From: Chlamydiota bacterium
Lineage (GTDB): Bacteria > Chlamydiota > Chlamydiia > Chlamydiales > JAJFMI01
Length of the DNA stretch: 11,512 nt
Direction of reading: 5' to 3'
Assembly (NCBI GenBank): GCA_021772235.1
Contig: JAJFMI010000006.1
Coordinates: forward strand, 1-11,512
The notes beneath the pieces are model-generated. The model saw only the letters and a program-made list of their open reading frames with translations, made no database searches and was not told the DNA's origin. The position numbers were made by a program, and so were the translations under genes. Positions 1-6,663 of the stretch are shown here, piece after piece (position 1 is the first letter of the stretch; each line of letters begins with the position of its first letter).

Positions 1-19
1 ATTGTCTGCCCACAAGGTG

Positions 20-574
20 TTACCTTGAGAGCTCAGATAGGTTTTTAATGTGCTCTTTAAGTCTATTAAAAAATGCAGGATCTAGGATTTCTCCTTCTTC
101 GTCCGTAAGGTCTGTGGAAGAGAGGATATTGTTTTTGGGTACTCTGCAGGTCAGCTTTTTATCTTCAATTGATAAGAAAGTAAATAGGTCTCTGTCCTTT
201 ACCATGATCACTTCTTTATCTTCCTTATCATAAACGATTGTGAAGGGATCTGTAACTTCTCTAATGTCATCTCCTTTAAATTTAGGAAGAGCATCTGGTA
301 ATGGAAGTCCGAGGGCAAAGAGTTGCTTTGTGAATTTACCAAAAATATACTTATCAAGCGAATTGCCTTTAGATACTAAAGTTGGTTCTGAGATAGTGAC
401 AGTTCTGTTGCGAAGAGCGAAATAAGCAATTGTTGGAATAGCAACAATTGCTGTAAAGATTGCAGATGCAATAAGGGCTGTCTTTTTGTCAGTTGGTTTG
501 AATTTACTTAGATCGATTGAAAGAGCTGCGTCTTTCCATTCTAATAAAGTTTGTTTGATGTTTTCTGTATTCAT
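20..574 (-). CDS. Hypothetical single-pass membrane protein, 184 aa
   Basis: I do not recognise this protein. It has a hydrophilic N-terminus of about 32 residues, one clear hydrophobic segment at about residues 33-54 (ALIASAIFTAIVAIPTIAYF), a short basic stretch (LRNR) and a soluble, charged C-terminal domain of about 125 residues. The ATG at 574 is preceded by AAAGGTGA, a reasonable ribosome binding site, and a perfect TATAAT lies upstream, so it is probably a real gene with its own promoter. By the positive-inside rule the two flanks are ambiguous (KK before, RNR after), so topology is not assigned. The gene is AT-rich compared with lon and rnz. Its architecture (soluble N-tail, one membrane span, soluble domain) resembles that of the FAD protein at 7682-9436. 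It is likely a lineage-specific protein of environmental chlamydiae; this is an inference. Confidence 0.75.
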   Translation of the reverse strand: MNTENIKQTLLEWKDAALSIDLSKFKPTDKKTALIASAIFTAIVAIPTIAYFALRNRTVTISEPTLVSKGNSLDKYIFGKFTKQLFALGLPLPDALPKFKGDDIREVTDPFTIVYDKEDKEVIMVKDRDLFTFLSIEDKKLTCRVPKNNILSSTDLTDEEGEILDPAFFNRLKEHIKNLSELSR

Positions 575-601
575 TGTTTCACCTTTGTTTATATGTCAAT
601 T

Positions 602-630
602 ATTATAAAGCAAAAGTAAATTAATTACGA
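602..630 (-). promoter_or_regulatory. Candidate sigma70-type promoter for the 184-aa gene
   Basis: On the minus strand a perfect TATAAT occupies 607-602, about 28 bases upstream of the start codon at 574 and just after the dnaJ stop. No good -35 hexamer stands 16-18 bases upstream (TCGTAA at 630-625 is the best at 17), so the call rests on the -10 box alone. Confidence 0.4.
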
Positions 631-631
631 T

Positions 632-1780
632 CTAAAAGAAAGACTTTACTCTTTCAAAAAAAGACTTTTTCTTGGGGGAGTTGTGGGGGCCTTCGAGTGA
701 CTGGAACTTGGTGAGAAGGTCCTTCTGCTCTTGGTTGAGAGAAACGGGGGTTTCAATGTGAAGCTGGATGAGGAGGTCGCCAGATCCCTGGCCGTGGACG
801 TTTGGCACCCCTTTTCCTTTTACGCGAAGGACTTTTCCTGGTTGGGAGCCTTCGGGAATGGTGAGAAGGTAGGAGCCATCTAGGGGAGTGGGGATTTCTT
901 TTTTAGTGCCGAGGGTTGCTTCGGTAAATGCGATAGGAAGGTCGAGGATAATATCATCGCCTTCTCTAACGAAAAATTCGTGGCGTTGCACTTCGATGTA
1001 AACAAAGAGGTCGCCGTGTGGGCCGCCATTTACTCCGGCGTCGCCATGGCCAGACATTTTAAGGCGCATGCCGCTGTCGATTCCAGCAGGAATGGGGACT
1101 TTGACTTGCTCTTTGATTTTATTGCGTCCAGCCCCGTGGCAAGCTGTACAAGGGGTGGAGATAATACGTCCGGCGCCGTGGCATTCCGGGCAGGTTGTTG
1201 TCATGCTAAAAAAGCCGCGCGATTGATTGACTTGGCCGTGGCCGGCGCATGTTCTGCATGTTTTGATGTCAGAGGAGGATTTCGCGCCGCTGCCTTTGCA
1301 GGTTTCACAGTTGGCGTAATTGGTAATGCTAATTTCCTTATCAACGCCTTTAATTGCCTCTTCAAAGGAGATGTGGATGGTTGCGCGTTTGCTTGTGCCT
1401 TTTTGGGGCGCGTCTACGGAACTGCCACCACCGCCAAACATGCTTTCAAAAAAATCACCGCCACCGCCGCCACCTTGGCCGCCAAAGGCACCCATAAATG
1501 TACGCATCGCTTCTTCCATTGAAGAAAATCCACCAGCTCCACCACCAGGCATGCCACCACCAGAAAAGGCGCTTTTGCCATACTGATCATACATCTGACG
1601 TTTTTTCTCATCGCTTAGAATTTCGTAGGCTTCAGAGATCTCTTTGAATTTTTTTTCCGCTTCGCCGTCATCAGGGTTCTTATCGGGGTGGAATTTGAGC
1701 GCTTTTTTGCGATAGGCCTTTTTGATTTCATCAGCTGAGGCGGTTTTTGCGATTCCAAGTGTGTTGTAATAATCTGACAT
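632..1780 (-). CDS. dnaJ: Chaperone protein DnaJ (Hsp40)
   Basis: Full-length type I DnaJ of 382 residues, the usual length. It stimulates the ATPase of DnaK and hands over unfolded substrates in the cytoplasm. Domains in order: J domain (residues 1-70) with the HPD motif at 31-33; a Gly/Phe-rich linker (about 73-120) with several glycine runs; a zinc-binding region with four CxxCxGxG repeats (Cys pairs 158/161, 175/178, 197/200, 211/214); and the C-terminal substrate-binding domains (about 222-350). The N-terminus MSDYYNTLGI is typical, so the ATG at 1780 is secure, although no clear ribosome binding site precedes it. It lies 45 bases downstream of rpsU with a terminator-like hairpin in the gap. 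Its expression therefore needs read-through or a promoter inside rpsU. No sign of truncation. Confidence 0.98.
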   Translation of the reverse strand: MSDYYNTLGIAKTASADEIKKAYRKKALKFHPDKNPDDGEAEKKFKEISEAYEILSDEKKRQMYDQYGKSAFSGGGMPGGGAGGFSSMEEAMRTFMGAFGGQGGGGGGDFFESMFGGGGSSVDAPQKGTSKRATIHISFEEAIKGVDKEISITNYANCETCKGSGAKSSSDIKTCRTCAGHGQVNQSRGFFSMTTTCPECHGAGRIISTPCTACHGAGRNKIKEQVKVPIPAGIDSGMRLKMSGHGDAGVNGGPHGDLFVYIEVQRHEFFVREGDDIILDLPIAFTEATLGTKKEIPTPLDGSYLLTIPEGSQPGKVLRVKGKGVPNVHGQGSGDLLIQLHIETPVSLNQEQKDLLTKFQSLEGPHNSPKKKSFFERVKSFF

Positions 1781-1784
1781 AAGT

Positions 1785-1817
1785 AGAAAAATAGAAGCAG
1801 CTTGCGTACAAGCTGCT
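1785..1817 (-). terminator. Rho-independent terminator or attenuator between rpsU and dnaJ
   Basis: AGCAGCTTG and CAAGCTGCT form a perfect 9-bp stem with a 4-base loop at 1796-1817. Read on the minus strand the stem is followed by TCTATTTTTCTACTT, a U-rich tract. It lies nine bases after the rpsU stop and its tract runs into the five bases before the dnaJ ATG. It fits an intrinsic terminator for rpsU; leakiness would be needed for co-transcription with dnaJ. Confidence 0.75.
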
Positions 1818-1825
1818 ATAATTAG

Positions 1826-2011
1826 TTATCTGAATTTTTTCTGTTTGTACTTCAGGGCGTTTTTCGACTTTTCGCGAGCGCTGTCTGAAGGTTTTGAGGC
1901 GTAGCGTTTTCTTTTGATTGTTTTGAGGATCCCTTCCTTATCAACTTTTTTCTTCAAAGCTCTAAGGGCCTTCTCAATTGGCTCACCACTTCGTACCTTT
2001 ACCGAGGTCAT
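1826..2011 (-). CDS. rpsU: 30S ribosomal protein bS21
   Basis: A 61-residue, very basic protein matching the bS21 family: the N-terminal VKVRSGEPIEKALRALKKKV segment, the central GIL and a lysine/arginine-rich tail ending in KYKQKKFR. bS21 binds the 30S platform near the anti-Shine-Dalgarno end of 16S rRNA and aids initiation. The start at 2011 is backed by AAAGGATGTG about ten bases upstream. A canonical promoter (2050-2078) and a downstream hairpin make it a possible single-gene transcription unit. Order with dnaJ and tsaB matches the chlamydial neighbourhood. Confidence 0.97.
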   Translation of the reverse strand: MTSVKVRSGEPIEKALRALKKKVDKEGILKTIKRKRYASKPSDSAREKSKNALKYKQKKFR

Positions 2012-2049
2012 TTAATCACATCCTTTCAACTTTATCGGTTAATGATTAG

Positions 2050-2078
2050 ATTCTAGCATCTTAAGAGAAAAAAATCAA
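2050..2078 (-). promoter_or_regulatory. Promoter of rpsU
   Basis: On the minus strand TTGATT (2078-2073), a 17-base spacer and TAGAAT (2055-2050) make a near-consensus housekeeping sigma promoter. The -35 box overlaps the tsaB stop codon (2077-2075). The predicted start near 2043 gives a leader of about 30 bases containing the rpsU ribosome binding site. Confidence 0.7.
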
Positions 2079-2611
2079 AGGGTTCGGAGGTAGAGTAGTT
2101 CGAGCTCTTGCCAGCCGATTCGAGGCTTTTCGGAGAGGGTGGAGGCGATGATTGCTGGGGAAAAGGGGTGTAGGATCATCTTATGTTTTTGAGCGAGAAG
2201 GGGATCGGGTGTGTAAAGGGGGCGATCTTGGGGGAGTTTGTCTGGAGTAATCAGCTGGGGTTTTTCGCCATCAAAGAGATAGAGCAAGCCCGCTTTTGCG
2301 TCTGTAACGGCAGTGCAACCCTTTGGCGCACAACCCTCTAGGGAGCAAAAAGGGATAAGGGGAATATTTTTGGCAAAGGCGAGGGTTTTGGCGCACATCG
2401 CGCCGATTCGGGTGCCGGTGAAAGCTCCGGGGCCGACTCCAATAGCAATTTCTTTTATTTCATCGACAGGGATCAATTCGCTTAAAAGCGGCAAAAGTTC
2501 CTGCGATTGGCGCTTTGGCGGGGCGATTTCGCGCACTTCGATTACTTGGTTTCCCTGCAAAATTGCAAGATATCCAATCTCTCCACTTGTTTCTATTAAT
2601 ATTTCCCTCAT
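2075..2611 (-). CDS. tsaB: tRNA t6A37 biosynthesis protein TsaB (YeaZ)
   Basis: TsaB is the non-catalytic partner of TsaD in making N6-threonylcarbamoyladenosine at position 37 of ANN-decoding tRNAs. The protein has the ASKHA-fold N-terminal strand (ILIETSGEIGYLAIL) and the diagnostic GPGAFTGTRIG at residues 60-70, followed by AKTLAFA. At 178 residues it is shorter than E. coli TsaB (231), losing mainly C-terminal sequence, as many TsaB proteins do. The partner TsaD is not in this window. The ATG at 2611 has no ribosome binding site and sits a few bases from a predicted transcription start, so the mRNA may be leaderless. It diverges from lon. Older chlamydial annotations call this gene gcp-1. 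Confidence 0.93.
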   Translation of the reverse strand: MREILIETSGEIGYLAILQGNQVIEVREIAPPKRQSQELLPLLSELIPVDEIKEIAIGVGPGAFTGTRIGAMCAKTLAFAKNIPLIPFCSLEGCAPKGCTAVTDAKAGLLYLFDGEKPQLITPDKLPQDRPLYTPDPLLAQKHKMILHPFSPAIIASTLSEKPRIGWQELELLYLRTL

Positions 2612-2614
2612 AAT
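2587..2614 (+). promoter_or_regulatory. Candidate promoter of the lon operon
   Basis: TTGTTT (2587-2592), a 16-base spacer and CATAAT (2609-2614). It lies across the first codons of the divergent tsaB gene. Predicted transcription would begin near 2621, giving a leader of about 30 bases that carries the AAAGGAA ribosome binding site of lon at 2634-2640. The -35 is imperfect. Confidence 0.45.
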
Positions 2615-2620
2615 AGGGGT

Positions 2621-2629
2621 ATTGTAGCA
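2621..2629 (-). promoter_or_regulatory. Extended -10 promoter of tsaB
   Basis: Read on the minus strand, TGC-TACAAT at 2629-2621 is an extended -10 element (TGn plus a near-consensus hexamer). No convincing -35 is present, which is normal for extended -10 promoters. The expected start (about 2614) is only two or three bases from the tsaB ATG at 2611. Confidence 0.5.
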
Positions 2630-2651
2630 AACGAAAGGAAATTACGCGAAT

Positions 2652-5090
2652 ATGAGTTTGGACGACGATGAACACCAGATTGATACGAATTCTTTGATGG
2701 ACATTGATGATGAGGGGCCGGAGGATGTTTATCTTCCTACAAGTCACTATCCCGATGATCTCTATCTGCTTCCGTTAACCCGCCGGCCTTTCTTTCCAGG
2801 AATGGCAGCACCGCTTGTAATTGAGCCTGGTCCTTATTATGAGGTGTTGAAAATGGTTGCGAAGTCGGAGCACAAGCTGCTCGGGCTTTTTATGACCAAG
2901 CAGGAAGATGCGGATATTTACAAATTAAAAATTTCTGATTTCCATCGTGTTGGTGTGGTAGCGCGCATTTTGCGCATTATTCCGATTGAGCAGGGTGGCG
3001 CGCAGGTGATTCTCAATATGGAAAGGCGCATCAAAATCAAAAAGAGTGCAAAAAAGGGTCCGTACCTGTCAGCACAAGTGACCTATCATGACGATCCTTC
3101 GGCAAAAGAAGCGAAGATGATCAAGGCGTATACGATCAGCATCATCACAACGATTAAAGAGTTGCTCAAACTCAACCCTCTTTTTAAGGAGGAGTTGCAG
3201 GTCTTTTTGGGGCACTCCGATTTCACGGAGCCTGGAAAGCTAGCCGATTTTGCGGTCGCTTTAACGACGGCAACGCGTGACGAATTGCAGCAAGTTTTGA
3301 GTAGTTTCAGCTTGCAAGAGCGTATCGATCGCGCGCTTGTACTTCTCAAAAAAGAGCTTGATCTTTCCAAATTACAGAGCAGCATCAACCAGAAAATCGA
3401 AGGCTCCGTCTCCAAAACACAGCGCGAATTTTTCCTCCGCGAGCAGCTAAAGGCGATCAAGAAAGAGCTTGGTATGGAAAAAGATGAGAAGAGCTCTGAC
3501 CGCGCTAAATTTGATGAGCGCTTAAAAGATAAAAAAGTCCCAGAAGAAGTGACGAAAGTCATCCATGATGAGTTTGAAAAGCTCAGCTTTCTGGAAATCC
3601 AGTCGGCGGAATATTCTGTTGTGCGCAACTACCTTGATTGGTTAACGATCATCCCCTGGGGCGTGATGAGTCCAGAGAAGCATGATCTGCGACACGCGCA
3701 AAAAATTCTTGATGAAGATCACTACGGTTTAAAAGATGTGAAAGAGCGCATCATCGAATTCATTAGTGTGGGGAAACTCTCGGGCGGCGTTAAAGGGAGC
3801 ATTATCTGCTTTGTAGGGCCTCCTGGAGTGGGAAAAACAAGCGTTGGTAAAAGCATTGCTCGCGCGCTGAATCGTAAATTCTTTCGCTTTTCCGTTGGTG
3901 GCATGCGCGATGAGGCAGAAATTAAAGGTCATCGCCGTACCTATGTTGGCGCGATGCCGGGAAAAATGGTCCAGGCGCTAAAGCACGCTGACACGATGAA
4001 TCCTGTTATCATGATCGATGAGATTGATAAAATGGGTGCGAGCTATCAAGGGGATCCCGCATCGGCACTTTTGGAAGTTTTAGATCCTGAGCAAAATATC
4101 GACTTCCTCGATCACTATCTCGATGTGCGCACCGACTTGTCCGATGTGCTTTTTATCACAACAGCTAACGTTTTAGATACGATTCCGGGACCTCTTCTCG
4201 ATCGAATGGATGTGATCAAACTCTCTGGTTACATTATGGAAGAGAAAGTGGAAATTGCACATCGTTACCTTGTTCCTAAGCATCGCGGTGAGATGGGATT
4301 GAAAACCACCGATGTTGCTTTTACAAAAGATGGCATACGCGAAATCATTAATGGTTATGCACGCGAATCAGGAGTGCGTTCTTTAGAGAAAAATATCAAA
4401 AAGATCCTGCGTAAAGTCGCCGTTGAAGTTGTCAAAGGAAAAGGGAAAAAGAAAATCACTCTTTCAAAAGCGGCTATATCAAAATATCTGGGCAACCCGA
4501 TATTTACATCCGATCGTTTTTACAAAAAAACACCTCCAGGCGTCACTATGGGCCTTGCCTGGACATCAATGGGTGGTGCCACACTTTATGTGGAAGCGGT
4601 AAAAAATCCGTCTGAAAAAACACAGATGAAACTCACCGGCCAAGCGGGCGATGTGATGAAAGAATCCTCACAAATCGCTTGGAGCTTTCTGATGAGTCGG
4701 GACAAAGAGTACTTTCCCAAGAAAAAGTTTTTTGAAAAAAACGAAGTACACATGCACATCCCTGAAGGCGCCACCCCAAAAGATGGTCCATCTGCAGGAG
4801 TGACCATGGTGACCTCGCTAATTTCGCTGCTACTCGATAAACCCGTTCGCCCAGACCTTGCTATGACAGGAGAGCTTACCTTAACAGGAAAAGTACTCCC
4901 AATTGGAGGCGTAAAAGAAAAGCTCATCGCTGCGCGCCGCTCAAAAGTAAAAACGCTCATCTTTCCTGGCGAGAATCGCCGCGATGTAGAGGAGCTACCT
5001 GCGTACCTAAAGAAAGGATTACGGATCAACTTTGTCGATCACTACGACGATGTCTTTAAAGTGGCCTTTCCAAAACGAGGCGCAAAATGA
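2652..5090 (+). CDS. lon: ATP-dependent protease Lon (LonA type)
   Basis: Complete LonA of 812 residues; it unfolds and degrades damaged and regulatory proteins in the cytoplasm as a hexamer. Order of domains: an acidic N-terminal extension (1-36), the LON substrate-binding domain (about 38-235), a coiled-coil helical region (about 240-330), the AAA+ module with Walker A GPPGVGKT (389-396) and Walker B PVIMIDEID (451-459, Asp456/Glu457), and the S16 protease domain. The catalytic Ser714 lies in DGPSAG and Lys757 in GGVKEK; their 43-residue spacing equals that of E. coli Ser679/Lys722. The ATG at 2652 follows AAAGGAA. It is the first gene of a plus-strand operon, and its stop overlaps the next start as ATGA. 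No missing key residue. Confidence 0.98.
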   Translation: MSLDDDEHQIDTNSLMDIDDEGPEDVYLPTSHYPDDLYLLPLTRRPFFPGMAAPLVIEPGPYYEVLKMVAKSEHKLLGLFMTKQEDADIYKLKISDFHRVGVVARILRIIPIEQGGAQVILNMERRIKIKKSAKKGPYLSAQVTYHDDPSAKEAKMIKAYTISIITTIKELLKLNPLFKEELQVFLGHSDFTEPGKLADFAVALTTATRDELQQVLSSFSLQERIDRALVLLKKELDLSKLQSSINQKIEGSVSKTQREFFLREQLKAIKKELGMEKDEKSSDRAKFDERLKDKKVPEEVTKVIHDEFEKLSFLEIQSAEYSVVRNYLDWLTIIPWGVMSPEKHDLRHAQKILDEDHYGLKDVKERIIEFISVGKLSGGVKGSIICFVGPPGVGKTSVGKSIARALNRKFFRFSVGGMRDEAEIKGHRRTYVGAMPGKMVQALKHADTMNPVIMIDEIDKMGASYQGDPASALLEVLDPEQNIDFLDHYLDVRTDLSDVLFITTANVLDTIPGPLLDRMDVIKLSGYIMEEKVEIAHRYLVPKHRGEMGLKTTDVAFTKDGIREIINGYARESGVRSLEKNIKKILRKVAVEVVKGKGKKKITLSKAAISKYLGNPIFTSDRFYKKTPPGVTMGLAWTSMGGATLYVEAVKNPSEKTQMKLTGQAGDVMKESSQIAWSFLMSRDKEYFPKKKFFEKNEVHMHIPEGATPKDGPSAGVTMVTSLISLLLDKPVRPDLAMTGELTLTGKVLPIGGVKEKLIAARRSKVKTLIFPGENRRDVEELPAYLKKGLRINFVDHYDDVFKVAFPKRGAK

Positions 5091-5581
5091 GCTTTGCAGA
5101 CCAGGCGAAAAAAAAGTATGTCGACCCTAAAAAATTAGGGGAGTGGGCCGATTGGATGCGCCATGAAGGGCGCACCATCGCAACAATAAACGGTTCATTT
5201 GATCTGCTGCATGCGGGACACCTCGAAATACTTTTCGAAGCGTCGCTGCAAGCCGATCAGCTGATTGTCTTATTGAATAGTGACGAATCGATTAAAGGAT
5301 ACAAAGGCGAAGACCGTCCACTTGTGCCACTCAAATACCGCCAGCAAATGATTGCTTCGCTCTATTTTGTTGATTATGTCTCTTCATTTAGTGCAGCAGA
5401 TCCGCGCAAAATTTTAAGTGAAATCCGTCCCAACGTCCATGTTAACGGCGGGGAATATGGTCAAGATTGCATCGAAGCCGAAGCAGTAAAAAAAGGCGGA
5501 GGTAAACTCCACCTCTTTGCGCGAATCCCGGGACTTTCCACAACAGCAATCTTAGAAAAAATGAGGGCGACATGCGTTTAG
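5087..5581 (+). CDS. rfaE2: HldE/RfaE C-domain-like nucleotidyltransferase (probable sugar- or glycerol-phosphate adenylyl/cytidylyltransferase)
   Basis: A 164-residue stand-alone cytidylyltransferase-fold enzyme. It carries NGSFDLLHAGH (residues 35-45) with the nucleotide-binding HxGH motif (His42, His45), NSDESIKG (64-71), DRPLVPL (77-83), RPNVHVNGGEY (114-124) and GLSTTAIL (149-156). These correspond in order to the adenylyltransferase half of HldE, which makes ADP-heptose from heptose-1-phosphate for LPS. The sugar-kinase half is absent. Chlamydiaceae LPS cores are known for Kdo without heptose, so the true substrate may differ; glycerol-3-phosphate cytidylyltransferase and FAD synthetase relatives share the fold. 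The ATG at 5087 overlaps the lon stop by four bases and has GAGG six bases upstream. It overlaps the rhomboid gene by ten bases, suggesting translational coupling. Confidence 0.85.
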   Translation: MSFADQAKKKYVDPKKLGEWADWMRHEGRTIATINGSFDLLHAGHLEILFEASLQADQLIVLLNSDESIKGYKGEDRPLVPLKYRQQMIASLYFVDYVSSFSAADPRKILSEIRPNVHVNGGEYGQDCIEAEAVKKGGGKLHLFARIPGLSTTAILEKMRATCV

Positions 5582-6663
5582 TAGGTGAATTTACAGAAGA
5601 ACTCGATGCGCAAGTTTTTGGCGGATTTCTCAATCGACGCGGCATCAAATGCAAGCAAGAAGGGCTTGAACTCTGGGTACTTGATGAAGAGCTGCACGCA
5701 GACGCGCTTGACCATTTTCACCACTACCAAATGCACCCAAAAGATGCGCGCTATGAAATAATACGCTCAAGCCTCGCGGCGGTTCCTGAAGAGAAAGTCA
5801 AACCACAAATCGCAGCGCCCCTAAAAAAACCGACTCCAATCACCACATTCATCATCCTCTTTTGCACAGCCCTCTTTTTTTGGCAGCTCATGCAGCGCAT
5901 GGATATGAGCCCCGTGAGCCTGCAAGTAAAAGAAGTAGTGGCACTTACTCCAATAGAGGGGAGCCTTGTTTATGACTACCCGCCAGCTTTTGAATACGCT
6001 ACCGAATTTTTTGAAACCACCGCCATAAAAAAACCAGAAGAATTAAAAACCCTCTCGCCCGAAGAAGAGGCTCTCTGGAACAAAGCTGTAAACACACCTT
6101 ATTGGCAAGGCCTCTACGACATCGTTCTCAAATGGCCAAACGCAAACGACCAGCTTAGCCTGCCGATGTTTGTGAAAATCCGTGCCGGAGAAATCTACCG
6201 CACCATCACGCCCATATTTATGCACGGCGGATTCCTGCACATCCTCTTTAATATGCTCTGGCTTTATCTGCTTGGACGCATGCTTGAAGAGCGCATCGGC
6301 GCCCTTCGCTACATAGCCATATCTCTCATCGTCGCTCTCATATCCAACACCATCCAATATCTAATGAGCGGCCCCGCATTCCTTGGCTATTCAGGCGTGA
6401 TTACAGGTCTCGCTGGATTTATCTGGATGCGCCAGCGCAAAGCACCCTGGGAAGGTTACCCGCTGCAAAAAGCGACCGCCATATTCCTTGGTGTCTTTAT
6501 CTTTGGAATGATGGGCTTTCAAATTGTCCTTTTTGTGCTGCAGCGCTTCTTTGAAATAAACTGGAACCTGCAAATTGCTAACTCCGCCCACGTCGTCGGG
6601 GCACTAGTCGGCATCATTCTTGCGCGCTTCTCCTTCTTTTATAAACAACAAGGAGTGAAATGA
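5572..6663 (+). CDS. Rhomboid-family intramembrane serine protease (GlpG-like)
   Basis: 363 residues. An N-terminal soluble domain (1-62) resembles the cytoplasmic domain of GlpG. The first membrane span is at about 88-106 and five more follow: 217-236, 247-264, 272-286, 301-323 and 337-356. The catalytic Ser274 is in GYSGV and His340 in NSAHVVG. His223 and Asn227 in HILFN match the GlpG oxyanion-hole residues His150 and Asn154. It should cleave transmembrane substrates in the inner membrane. The stretch between span 1 and span 2 is about 110 residues, larger than in GlpG. The ATG at 5572 is preceded by GAGGG and lies inside the end of the nucleotidyltransferase gene. The stop overlaps the rnz start as ATGA. 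Confidence 0.93.
   Translation: MRLVGEFTEELDAQVFGGFLNRRGIKCKQEGLELWVLDEELHADALDHFHHYQMHPKDARYEIIRSSLAAVPEEKVKPQIAAPLKKPTPITTFIILFCTALFFWQLMQRMDMSPVSLQVKEVVALTPIEGSLVYDYPPAFEYATEFFETTAIKKPEELKTLSPEEEALWNKAVNTPYWQGLYDIVLKWPNANDQLSLPMFVKIRAGEIYRTITPIFMHGGFLHILFNMLWLYLLGRMLEERIGALRYIAISLIVALISNTIQYLMSGPAFLGYSGVITGLAGFIWMRQRKAPWEGYPLQKATAIFLGVFIFGMMGFQIVLFVLQRFFEINWNLQIANSAHVVGALVGIILARFSFFYKQQGVK

Noticed and set aside
13..27. Hairpin CAAGGT-GTT-ACCTTG across the stop codon of the first gene
   Set aside because: No U-rich tract follows on the minus strand within the window, and a 6-bp stem with a 3-base loop is common by chance.
638..655. Inverted repeat GAAAGA/TCTTTC with a short T run on the minus strand at the dnaJ stop
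   Set aside because: The stem is six AT-rich base pairs and only four T residues follow; too weak to call a terminator.
1446..1575. GC-rich triplet repeats
   Set aside because: They encode the glycine-rich linker of DnaJ, which is normally low in complexity.
980..1586. Long plus-strand open frames opposite dnaJ, rich in alanine or proline
   Set aside because: They are antisense shadows of the Gly/Phe-rich and zinc-finger coding region of dnaJ, with no ribosome binding site or family motif.
3086..3628. Minus-strand open frame opposite lon
   Set aside because: Serine-rich translation typical of an antisense shadow; lon itself is complete and convincing.
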